From an uncultured Acidobacteriota bacterium (GTDB taxonomy: Bacteria > Acidobacteriota > UBA6911 > RPQK01 > JAJDTT01), in contig CATOST010000010.1 in assembly GCA_951812665.1 (NCBI GenBank), positions 1-64,000 on the forward strand: a stretch of 64,000 bases of DNA. The letters are read 5' to 3'. Numbering within the stretch: position 1 is the first letter of the stretch; each line of letters opens with the position of its first letter. Shown here piece by piece: positions 26,891 to 34,781 of the stretch. The translations under genes and the position numbers were made by a program. The notes below the pieces were generated by a model. The model had not been told where the DNA came from. It searched no databases and was given only the letters and a program-made list of their open reading frames with translations.

Positions 26891-29314
26891 CTATTTTCTC
26901 TTTTCTCTTTCCTCCTCTTCGACGTAGGCGCGGCGCTGACTGTAGAGGTCCAGCCGTTCCTGCAGTAACCGTCCCAGCGGGTTCCCGGGACGGGTGGATG
27001 CCAGACGGATTGCCTTGCGGGCCGTGGCGACGGCTTGATCGAAGTCCCCCGCGGCGGCGTAGGCGGCCGCCAGGACGTCCAGCATTCGGGGGTCCTGTTC
27101 CCGGGTCATCCGGACCACTCTGCGACCGATACGGACCGCGTCCTGCGGACGGCGCCGGGAAGGATCGGGGTGAGTGGCCAGGATCCAGGCCAGCGCCGCT
27201 TGGGGAGCGGGCCAGCCGGGTTGGCGGCGGGCCGCCTCCTCCAGGTAACGGCCGGCCTCATCGAAGCGTCCGGACATGCGGAGGGCCAAGCCCAGGTTGC
27301 CCAACGCCTCCACCGAATCCGGCTTCAATTCCACCGCCTTGCGGAAATGCGCCAAGGCTTCGTCCATCCTTCCACCTGCCGCCAACAGGTTCCCCAGGTT
27401 GTTCTGGGCGTCGAAGCTGTCCGGGTCGATCCGGAGCGCACTCCGGAACTGCTGGACCGCCTCCGGCATTCGGTTCTGGGCCGCCAGCGCCCGCCCCAGG
27501 CCGGTGTGGATTTCCACCGACGGCGGACCGGTCTCCAGAGCATGGCGAAAGTGGGTCGCCGCCTCCCTGAAGTTTCCCTCTTCCGCCAGGGCGGTGGCCA
27601 GGTTCCGGTGCGCTTCCATGGAACCGGGGTCGATCCGGAGCGCCTGCCGGAAATGACGGATCGCCTCCGGACGCCTCCCCGTGGACTGGAGGACCACCGC
27701 CAGGTTGTTGTGGGCGCGGGCCTGCCGTGGCTTCAGCTCCAGCGTCTTCCGGTACCAGGTCACGGCTTGGCTGGGCCGTTTCATCTGGTCGAAGACGTGA
27801 CCCAGGTTGAAGTAGTAGCCCCAGAAGCGGGGACTCAGGCGGATGGCCTCCTTCCACTCGTCGACGGCCTTGGACATTTCGCCGAGCCGGATGTAGCGAT
27901 GGGCCAGCGTGTCGCGAAAATGGGGATCTTCGGGATGGTCCCGGACCAGTTTCTCGTATCCCTCCACGTCGGCCAGCAGCTCCCGGTGGGCATGGTCCCG
28001 GACCAGTCGTTCCAGACCCCTCCCGTCGGCGGCCAGAACCTGAAACCAGAGGTCCCCCATCTCGTCCGAAGATTGGGGCCCGTAGACGACTCTCCGGGGT
28101 GGACTGTGAGGATTGCGCAGGTTGTCCGCTGAATTATCGTAGGTGTACTCCATTTCCAGGGTGGTGCCGGCCGGCAACGAGATGGGGGACGAGTAGCGGT
28201 ACTCGTCCTGCCAGTTGAAATCCCAGTCCTGGATATGGACCAGCCACCGGAGACGCCCGTCGGGCAGCCGCGCCGTCCCCTTCATCTCCCGGGCCAGGTA
28301 GTGGGCATGAGGATAGACACTCAGGAGCCGGGTATCCACGGGGAGGCGATACCTGTCTCGGATCTTGTAGGCCGAGTCTCCGGCCTCGATGTCGATCACC
28401 TTGGAACCCAGCCGCAGCATGTAGGGCGTCTTGGTGGGCGGTTTCTTGGCGAAGAATAGTCCCAGGGAAGACTGGATCGGCTCGGGCTTGCCCGTGGGCA
28501 ACATGTGGAGCTGAAACACCACGTCGGTGCCCGGGTCCAGCCGCCAAGCCATGTCGGCGGGCCTCAGAAACGGACTCTTCCCCGGAGTCCAACCCTCGAA
28601 GTGGCCGCCGGGACTGGTGGCCTGGTTGTAGAGCATGCCGTCGTATCCCGGCGCCGGATCCTTGGCCTCGTGGGCGCGGGAGGTCCCGGTGGAGTCCACC
28701 AGGATCACGACGTGGTGGACGATGGGAGCGTTGCCCGGCCGAAACTCCACGCCTCTCACGTAACGGGTGCGGTCGACGGGACCGGGGATCACGAAGTTTC
28801 GGACCACGTCGGGACCGTCGGCCGGGAGGGTGTAGGCCTGCGGCATTCGGATGACCAGGTCAGGCTCGCCCAGTTGCCAGCCCTGGGGCCATTCGGGCGG
28901 AGCGGGCAGGTCCGCCGGCTCCCCTTCCAACAGCTCTCCTTGCAGCCAATTCTGGAGCAACTCCAGTTCCCGGACCGTGAGCCGCCGATTCCCCACGAAA
29001 CGGCCCTTTCCCGTCTCGGGCAGCCAGGGCGGCATGTAGCGGGTACGGGTGACCACCTCGATCTGGCTCGCCCGCGCCTTCACCTCCTCGTAGGTCAGGA
29101 GGCTGAAGGGGGCCACCTGCCCGGGCCGGTGGCAGGGCGCGCAGCGCTTGTGGAAGATGGGGGCGACGTCCCGGTTGAAGGTGACGGGGCCGGCAGGCTC
29201 CTGAGGGGGGGCGAGGAGACTGCAGGCTCCGGCGAGAAACGTCAGACCGAGCCCGATCAGACGGTACGGGAGACGGGTGGGTTCGAGATTTCTTTCAGCA
29301 CGCGGGGATTGCAT
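26891..29314 (-). CDS. Cytochrome c / copper monooxygenase-like / TPR lipoprotein
   Basis: 807 residues with an N-terminal hydrophobic segment ending in a possible lipidation Cys (LAGACSLL). A c-type heme site CAPCH (in HKRCAPCHRPGQVAPFSL, about residue 57) is followed by PPWLPETG. The 130-440 region resembles copper type II ascorbate-dependent monooxygenase (PHM-like) domains: VHHVVILVDSTG, VVFQLHMLPTGK and YPHAHYLAREMKG supply His ligands. Nine or more TPR units fill 470-790 (for example ARAHNNLAVVLQSTGRRPEA). The combination suggests periplasmic oxidation chemistry with a protein-binding tail; the substrate is unknown. The C-terminus YVEEEEREKRK is encoded by a purine-rich tract that looks like an addition. 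Confidence 0.82.
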   Translation of the reverse strand: MQSPRAERNLEPTRLPYRLIGLGLTFLAGACSLLAPPQEPAGPVTFNRDVAPIFHKRCAPCHRPGQVAPFSLLTYEEVKARASQIEVVTRTRYMPPWLPETGKGRFVGNRRLTVRELELLQNWLQGELLEGEPADLPAPPEWPQGWQLGEPDLVIRMPQAYTLPADGPDVVRNFVIPGPVDRTRYVRGVEFRPGNAPIVHHVVILVDSTGTSRAHEAKDPAPGYDGMLYNQATSPGGHFEGWTPGKSPFLRPADMAWRLDPGTDVVFQLHMLPTGKPEPIQSSLGLFFAKKPPTKTPYMLRLGSKVIDIEAGDSAYKIRDRYRLPVDTRLLSVYPHAHYLAREMKGTARLPDGRLRWLVHIQDWDFNWQDEYRYSSPISLPAGTTLEMEYTYDNSADNLRNPHSPPRRVVYGPQSSDEMGDLWFQVLAADGRGLERLVRDHAHRELLADVEGYEKLVRDHPEDPHFRDTLAHRYIRLGEMSKAVDEWKEAIRLSPRFWGYYFNLGHVFDQMKRPSQAVTWYRKTLELKPRQARAHNNLAVVLQSTGRRPEAIRHFRQALRIDPGSMEAHRNLATALAEEGNFREAATHFRHALETGPPSVEIHTGLGRALAAQNRMPEAVQQFRSALRIDPDSFDAQNNLGNLLAAGGRMDEALAHFRKAVELKPDSVEALGNLGLALRMSGRFDEAGRYLEEAARRQPGWPAPQAALAWILATHPDPSRRRPQDAVRIGRRVVRMTREQDPRMLDVLAAAYAAAGDFDQAVATARKAIRLASTRPGNPLGRLLQERLDLYSQRRAYVEEEEREKRK

Positions 29315-29365
29315 TTCCGTTGATCAGTTTACTATCAGGCTGGCGGGGGTTTCAGGCGGGGGAAG

Positions 29366-29504
29366 CGCGGAGGGGGGACTGCCGTCCCCCCTGGCCCCCC
29401 CGACAGGGCGACAGGAAAGTCGCCTCTCCCAGTGGGCGGCAAGAAAGCCGCCCCTCCTATTCGGCGACAAGAAAGTCGCCGCTCCAGGCGACAAGAAAGC
29501 CGCC
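29366..29504 (+). repeat. AAGAAA-loop hairpin array A
   Basis: A leader hairpin (GGGGGGAC-TGCC-GTCCCCCC) followed by four units starting at 29407, 29435, 29463 and 29487. Stems are GGCGAC/GTCGCC, GGCGGC/GCCGCC, GGCGAC/GTCGCC and GGCGAC/GCCGCC (one mismatch), with loop AAGAAA (AGGAAA in the first). The array ends 5 bp before the stop codon position of the MFS gene at 29509. It fills the space between the MFS and cytochrome/TPR genes. Confidence 0.85.
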
Positions 29505-29508
29505 ACGC

Positions 29509-30738
29509 CTACTTGGCGTCTTTTTCTTTCAGGTGGAGCCAGATCATGGAGATGAGGCCCAACACGCCCAGGATTGAGGAGACGCCGAAGACCCAGGAAC
29601 CCAGGCCGGTCTGGCTGAAGAGCCAGGCGCCCACCAGGGGCGCCGCCAGACCCCGGAAGCCGGTCAGGGCCACGTGGACGGTATTGTACAGGACCACCTG
29701 CCGGGGACGGGCGAAGTAGAGCGACCCGGTGGTCCAGACGATCTGGTTCCCGCTGTTGGTCACGCCCTGGATCAGGCTGCCCGCCAGGAAGGGCCAGACC
29801 AGCAGTTGCAAGCCCCCGAAGCAATAGAGAGCATTGACGGCGGCCATGAAAAAACTGAAGACGGCGCGTCCCTGCATGGGATTCACCCGGTCCAGGAAGC
29901 GGCCCCAGAGGGGCGAGGAGAGGGGCTGGAGAACCTGGGGCAGAACCGCCACGGCCAGGCCCATGGCCCACACCGGCGCATCGAGGGACTCGCGCATGAC
30001 TTCGGCCACCAGCACCATGGACATGAAGTTGCCCCAACCCGTGGAAAAGAAGGCCGCCTGATAAAGAAGGAAGCTGCGGTCGGAAAGAAGGGCCTTGAGT
30101 CCTTTCCTCAACGCCGTGGAGTACCGCATGGAATCATCGGAAAGAGACTCCACCCGGGCCGGGATCCGGATCTTTCCGTAACACCAGGCGGAGCCGATCA
30201 GGAGCACTCCCACCAGCACGTAGACGATCCCGTAGAGGCCGTCTCCGGCATCGATGAGCCAGGTTCCGGCCACGGTGGCCATTCCGCCCGTGACGAACGC
30301 GATCCCCTTGAGCCAACCCACTGCCAGAGACCGGTGGGAGTCCGGATAGAAGATTTGGTAAAGGCTCATCTCCGTGAGGCGAGTGGGAACGGCCATCAGG
30401 TAGGCTAGACTCACGACCAAGACGAAAGCCGTGGCGTCGGACACCAGGGCCACGCCGGCCAGGGCCAGTCCGGCCGCCATGTTGGGCCAGACCACCAGGC
30501 GCTGGAGACCGGCCCGGCGACCCAAGAAGGCCCATCCGGGAGCCAGCAGCCCCGACATGCCCCAGATGCATCCCAAGACCGTCAACTGCCAGAGCTCTCC
30601 GTCCAGGACGGTCTTGAGCACGACCCAGCTCAGCGGCAGCAGGGCGACGAAGGCTCCCCGACCGATGCTGTAGAGGCTCTCGTAGTAGAGAGCAGGACGG
30701 CTGCGGTAGGGGACCGTCCGGAGGTAGCGCCGCAGCAT
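29509..30738 (-). CDS. MFS transporter
   Basis: 409 residues with about 12 hydrophobic helices and no signal peptide. Helix-rich stretches include LYSIGRGAFVALLPLSWVVL, AAGLALAGVALVSDATAFVL, GIVYVLVGVLLIGSAW, YCFGGLQLLVWPFLAGSLIQ and FGVSSILGVLGLISMIWL. The two halves are joined by a loop rich in charge (IRIPARVESLSDDSMRYS). The sequence does not show a family signature that fixes the substrate. The 3' end abuts repeat array A. It is divergent from the RidA fusion gene, 71 bp apart. Confidence 0.8.
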   Translation of the reverse strand: MLRRYLRTVPYRSRPALYYESLYSIGRGAFVALLPLSWVVLKTVLDGELWQLTVLGCIWGMSGLLAPGWAFLGRRAGLQRLVVWPNMAAGLALAGVALVSDATAFVLVVSLAYLMAVPTRLTEMSLYQIFYPDSHRSLAVGWLKGIAFVTGGMATVAGTWLIDAGDGLYGIVYVLVGVLLIGSAWCYGKIRIPARVESLSDDSMRYSTALRKGLKALLSDRSFLLYQAAFFSTGWGNFMSMVLVAEVMRESLDAPVWAMGLAVAVLPQVLQPLSSPLWGRFLDRVNPMQGRAVFSFFMAAVNALYCFGGLQLLVWPFLAGSLIQGVTNSGNQIVWTTGSLYFARPRQVVLYNTVHVALTGFRGLAAPLVGAWLFSQTGLGSWVFGVSSILGVLGLISMIWLHLKEKDAK

Positions 30739-30809
30739 GGCGGGAAGAATACAGGAAAGCCGAATGAGGGTCTTTTCGGGGAAGGGCTGAGTCGATAGGA
30801 TTAGGCGGC

Positions 30810-32012
30810 ATGAGACGAGGTCTTTCCATCGCGTGTTCAGTGTTGGTCTTGACGGTTTCGGTTGCGGTCTCGGCAGAGCGGCACAAGGTTGTGGCTCCTC
30901 CGGGGACCGGGATGGGACTTCCCTTCAGTCCGGCGATCGAGGCGGACGGCATTCTTTATTTGTCCGGTGCCCTGGGCAATACGCCGGGGACCCGCGAGGT
31001 CAAGGGGGACATTCGGGTCCAGACTCGCCAGACTCTCGAGAATCTGGGAACGGTACTGAAGGCAGCGGGCATGGGCTTCGCCGACGTGGTCAGCGCCAAC
31101 GTGTTTCTTTCGGACACCCGTCTTTTTTCGCCCTTCAACCAAGTCTACCGGGAGTATTTTCCCGAGAATCCGCCGGCGCGGGCCACCGTGGAAGGGGCCA
31201 TCGTCTTTCCCAAGGCGGTGGTGGAGATCGCCCTGGTGGCCGCGCGGCCCGAACGGGCGAAGACCATCGTCACGCCGAGCGGATGGAAGCGGCCGGGCTC
31301 TCCATCCAGTTGGGGGGTATTGGCCGGGGACACCCTGTTCGTCTCGGGCATCATCAGCAGCGATCCGGTCACCGGGAAGTCGAAGGCTGGCGACGTCTCT
31401 TCCCAGACCCGCACCGTGCTGGAGAATGTCGGGGCCATCCTGCGGGAGGCCGGCATGGACTATGGGGACGTGGTCTCCTCCAAGGTCTTTCTGGCCGATT
31501 CGCGCGACTTTTCCGAAATGAACCGGGTCTACCGCTCCTTCTTTCCCCAGGACCCTCCGGCCCGGGCCACCAGCCAGACCAGGCTCATGCACCAGGATTG
31601 GAAGGTGGAGATCCAGTGCGTCGCGGTGCGGGGAGGCGCCCGGCAGGTGGTGGCCGCGGCGGGGGAACCCCTTCCGGCCAGTCCCTACTCCCCGGGAATC
31701 CGAGCCGGCGGACGGCTCTACCTGGCAGGCATGGTGGGCCGGGGAAAGAGCGGCTGGGCCGACGGGATCGAGGCCCAGACCCGGCAGACCCTGGAGAATC
31801 TCCGTGCGGTCCTGACCCAGGCGGGACTGGACTTCGGCCACGTGGTGGAAGCCAACGTCTATCTGTCCGACATCCGCTACTATGCCCAGATGAATCAGGT
31901 CTACAAGACGGTCTTCCCCGGAGCGCCGCCAGCCCGGGCCACCTTTGGCTCGGTGCTGATGTCGCCGGATGCCCTGGTGGAGATCATGATGACGGCCCAC
32001 GAGGCTCCGTAA
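30810..32012 (+). CDS. Exported protein with three RidA (YjgF) domains
   Basis: 400 residues: signal peptide 1-22 (GLSIACSVLVLTVSVAVSA), then three RidA domains at about 25-146, 150-275 and 280-398. Each keeps the family core: QTRQTLENLGTVLKAAG / QTRTVLENVGAILREAG / QTRQTLENLRAVLTQAG and the active-site Arg in PPARAT (Arg124, Arg252, Arg376) plus the Glu in VEI (Glu139, Glu267, Glu391). RidA hydrolyses reactive enamine/imines and works as a homotrimer with sites between subunits (family knowledge). A single chain with three intact domains could fold as a covalent trimer. Export to the periplasm is unusual for RidA, whose known role is cytoplasmic. Confidence 0.88.
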   Translation: MRRGLSIACSVLVLTVSVAVSAERHKVVAPPGTGMGLPFSPAIEADGILYLSGALGNTPGTREVKGDIRVQTRQTLENLGTVLKAAGMGFADVVSANVFLSDTRLFSPFNQVYREYFPENPPARATVEGAIVFPKAVVEIALVAARPERAKTIVTPSGWKRPGSPSSWGVLAGDTLFVSGIISSDPVTGKSKAGDVSSQTRTVLENVGAILREAGMDYGDVVSSKVFLADSRDFSEMNRVYRSFFPQDPPARATSQTRLMHQDWKVEIQCVAVRGGARQVVAAAGEPLPASPYSPGIRAGGRLYLAGMVGRGKSGWADGIEAQTRQTLENLRAVLTQAGLDFGHVVEANVYLSDIRYYAQMNQVYKTVFPGAPPARATFGSVLMSPDALVEIMMTAHEAP

Positions 32013-32064
32013 CGAACTTCGGGGGAGGACTTCGGAGCGGAATTCACTCTTCGCGAGGTGACAG

Positions 32065-32682
32065 GTGAAAGCGACGATCCTCTCCTTCTCCGGCAAACAG
32101 GATCTGCTGGAGGGCTTGGTCGGCGCCGGGGCCATCCTCTTGGGAGCGGAAGTGCAGCGCCGTTACGGCCTGCGAACTCCCGTCTTCATCGATCTTCGAA
32201 CCGCCATCTACACCGATCTGGCTCTCTTCTCACTTCTGGGCTCCAGTTTCGCCGAGATCCTGGAGAGATGGTCGACCCCCGAGACGCCCCAACAGGTGAT
32301 CGGCGTCCCCGACACCGGCATCCCTCTCGCCACGGCGGCCTCCCTGGCCAGCCTCCGGCAAGGGCGGGAACCCTTCATTACGCTCTCGGTGTTGCGAAAA
32401 CAGGCTCGAATCTATCCCGGCGAGATCGTCTCCGAGTTCGTCGGCAGGCCGGATCCGAGCCGGGAGACCAACCTGATCGACGACGTCGTCGCCTCGGGGG
32501 GCAGCCTCCGGCGGGCAGTGGTGCGCCTGCGGGAATCGGAGATCCCGATCGGACGCATCGTGGTCTGCGTCGACCGGGAGCAGGGGGGCGTCGACGCTCT
32601 GGCCGACCTGGGGATTCCCATCTACGCCCTGTTCAATCTCGCGGAGATCGGAGCCTTTTGCAAGGAGCGGAAGCTGATCTGA
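32065..32682 (+). CDS. Orotate phosphoribosyltransferase-like protein
   Basis: 205 residues from GTG 32065 (SD GAGGTGACAG). The PRPP-binding motif TNLIDDVVASGGSLRRAV is at 135-152, in the position and form typical of type I phosphoribosyltransferases (two Asp then G-G-S), and YGLRTPVFIDLRT is the N-terminal substrate hood of PyrE-like enzymes. VPDTGIPLATAAS and ITLSVLRKQARIYP are the PPi loop and Lys region. It is likely PyrE or a close paralogue used in pyrimidine synthesis or salvage, but no other pyr gene is near. Confidence 0.75.
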   Translation: MKATILSFSGKQDLLEGLVGAGAILLGAEVQRRYGLRTPVFIDLRTAIYTDLALFSLLGSSFAEILERWSTPETPQQVIGVPDTGIPLATAASLASLRQGREPFITLSVLRKQARIYPGEIVSEFVGRPDPSRETNLIDDVVASGGSLRRAVVRLRESEIPIGRIVVCVDREQGGVDALADLGIPIYALFNLAEIGAFCKERKLI

Positions 32683-32799
32683 GGAGTTTTTTCAGACGAA
32701 CAGAGTCGAATGGTTGCCCTGCACCCGCTCAGTCCATGGTTCAGCCCCAGCTTGCCGGCGCGTGGCAGGAACGGCCACGCTCTACCGAATACAACGAAC

Positions 32800-33423
32800 T
32801 CATTCCGAAATCCGTTGAAGGCGCTCCCAGTCGGCGGGGGTGTTCACGTTGAGAAAACCCTCGTCCGCCAAGTTCCATTCGCCGGCCGAAAGGACGTGAA
32901 CCCGCAGGTCCTCCGCTTCCAACACGGAATCGACCCGCCGGGCGCCCGCTTCCAGGAGTCTTCGGATCGGGTCGGCAGCAGCGCGGGAATAGTAGGCGCA
33001 CAGGGGATGGAACCCACCCTTGGAGTCCCGGGGAACCACCACGTCGAAATCGCAGCCGATCTTGGCCAGGACCCGGTAGAGCCGGGGGGAGACCAAGGGC
33101 GTGTCGCAGGGAATGAAGTAATTGCCCCGGGAACGGGAAGCGGTCAATGCAGTGAACACCGCCGCCAAGGGACCCGCCCCGGAAACCCGGTCCACCAACA
33201 CGGGCAGGCGTAAGCTCCGAAACCGCTCCCGGGAGTCGGCCACGATCGTTACGGGCAGGCCCACCGACTCCAGACAGCGTCGGGAGGCCTCGATCAGGCG
33301 TAATCCGCGGTAGCGCAGGAAAGCCTTGTCCCGCCCCAGCCGCCCGCTCTTCCCCCCGGCCAGGATGAACCCCTCACCCTTCAGGGGAATCTCCGGCAGT
33401 TTGGGATCGATCGAAGCGCTCAT
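32800..33423 (-). CDS. mobA: Molybdenum cofactor guanylyltransferase MobA
   Basis: About 207 residues from ATG 33423 (ATG 33441 is possible). The nucleotidyltransferase motif GFILAGGKSGRLGRDKAF is at the N-terminus, with GPLAAVFTAL, YFIPCDTPLVSPRL (metal-binding Asp) and the closing LNVNTPADWERL that is characteristic of MobA. It converts molybdopterin to the guanine dinucleotide form. It could serve molybdoenzymes elsewhere in the genome; the sulfite-oxidase-like enzyme in this window would normally use the mononucleotide. Divergent from the serine hydrolase gene. Confidence 0.88.
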   Translation of the reverse strand: MSASIDPKLPEIPLKGEGFILAGGKSGRLGRDKAFLRYRGLRLIEASRRCLESVGLPVTIVADSRERFRSLRLPVLVDRVSGAGPLAAVFTALTASRSRGNYFIPCDTPLVSPRLYRVLAKIGCDFDVVVPRDSKGGFHPLCAYYSRAAADPIRRLLEAGARRVDSVLEAEDLRVHVLSAGEWNLADEGFLNVNTPADWERLQRISE

Positions 33424-33524
33424 CCTCGAGTCGCCACGCATTTCAGGAAATCGTCAAGTGCGAGTGCCATACTCGGTGCAACACAGAACTATCACCACCG
33501 GCTGTTAGGATATTGCACCGATTC

Positions 33525-34781
33525 ATGCGCCGATACACCCGTTGCAGTGCCGTTTTCGTGTTCCTCGCCCTGACCGGCACGGCCCTGAACACCGTTTACG
33601 GTGAGCTCCTTTTGAGACCCGTCGATCCCCGGGAAGTGGGAGTCTCCCCTCAGAGACTCGAAAAGCTGGACGCGATCACACTGGAGCACATCGAAAAGAA
33701 GCAGTTTCCGGGAGCCGTCATTCTCGTCGCCCGAAAAGGGGGCATCGTCTACCGGAAGGCCTTCGGCGATCGAACCGTCTCCCCCAGCCGCTCGCCCCTG
33801 GAAGTGGACACCATCTTCGACATGGCCTCCCTGACCAAGATCATGCCCACGGCCCTCTCCATCATGATCCTGGTGGAGGAAGGGCGCCTCTCTCTTTCCG
33901 ACCCGGTCTCCAAGCATCTCAACCGTTTTTCCCAGTACGGCAAGCACCGGGTGACTGTGCGGCAGCTCCTGACCCACTATTCGGGACTGCGCCCCAGTCT
34001 GAGCCTGAAGACCAAGTGGTCGGGTTACGAGACGGCCGTCGCCCGGGCCTGCCGGGAGCGACTGGCGACCCGGCCCGGCGCGCGTTTCAAATACAGCGAC
34101 ATCAATTACGTGGTTCTCGGCGAGCTGGTACGGCTCATCTCGGGAGACCATCTGGACGCGTTCTCACGAAAACGGGTCTTCGAACCGCTGGGCATGAAGG
34201 ACACCTCCTTCAATCCAAGGGAGCGAATGAAGTCCAGGATCGCTCCCACCGAACGGCATGAAGGAAAGTTCCTTCACGGAAGGGTCCACGACCCCACCGC
34301 TCGGCGAATGGGAGGATGCGCCGGACACGCCGGGGTCTTTTCCACCGCCGACGACGTGGCCCGGTACGGGCAGATGATCCTCAACGGGGGCGTCTACGAC
34401 GGCAGGCGAATCCTTTCGCCGCTCGCCGTCCTGCAGATGACCACGCCTCAGTCTCCAACCGGAAAGCCGGTGCTTCGGGGCCTTGGATTCGACATCCACA
34501 GCCGGTACCACGCCCCGCGTGGAGACCTCTTCCCGGTGGGGTCCTTCGGCCACAGCGGCTTCACCGGGACCTCCCTCTGGATCGACCCCTACACGGAAAC
34601 CCTGGTGGTGATTCTGACCAGCCGGCTCCATCCCAGAGGGCGCGGTGACGCGGTGCCTTTCCGCAAGCGGGTGGCTTCGGTGGTGGGAGCCTCCATCGTC
34701 GACCGGGTGCCGATCGAATCCATCCGCCAAGCGCTGTGGAGCGGGTCCGCCACCTCGGCGGTCGTCAGCCGAACTCGCTGA
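33525..34781 (+). CDS. Exported serine hydrolase, class C beta-lactamase family
   Basis: 418 residues from ATG 33525; signal peptide CSAVFVFLALTGTALNTVYG. The S-x-x-K motif is MASLTKIM (about residue 105), the Tyr motif is YSDINYVVLGE (Y-S-D in place of Y-S/A-N) and the third motif is HSGFTGTSLW (H-S-G). FPGAVILVARKGGIVYRKAFG is the usual beginning of the domain. It is a penicillin-binding-protein-like esterase or peptidase; resistance is not implied. Its last 17 bp overlap the 3' end of the convergent thiamine diphosphate gene. Confidence 0.87.
   Translation: MRRYTRCSAVFVFLALTGTALNTVYGELLLRPVDPREVGVSPQRLEKLDAITLEHIEKKQFPGAVILVARKGGIVYRKAFGDRTVSPSRSPLEVDTIFDMASLTKIMPTALSIMILVEEGRLSLSDPVSKHLNRFSQYGKHRVTVRQLLTHYSGLRPSLSLKTKWSGYETAVARACRERLATRPGARFKYSDINYVVLGELVRLISGDHLDAFSRKRVFEPLGMKDTSFNPRERMKSRIAPTERHEGKFLHGRVHDPTARRMGGCAGHAGVFSTADDVARYGQMILNGGVYDGRRILSPLAVLQMTTPQSPTGKPVLRGLGFDIHSRYHAPRGDLFPVGSFGHSGFTGTSLWIDPYTETLVVILTSRLHPRGRGDAVPFRKRVASVVGASIVDRVPIESIRQALWSGSATSAVVSRTR

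Noticed and set aside
33525-34781. Antibiotic resistance beta-lactamase
   Set aside because: Motif spacing and Y-S-D/H-S-G match the broad serine hydrolase family, not true AmpC enzymes.
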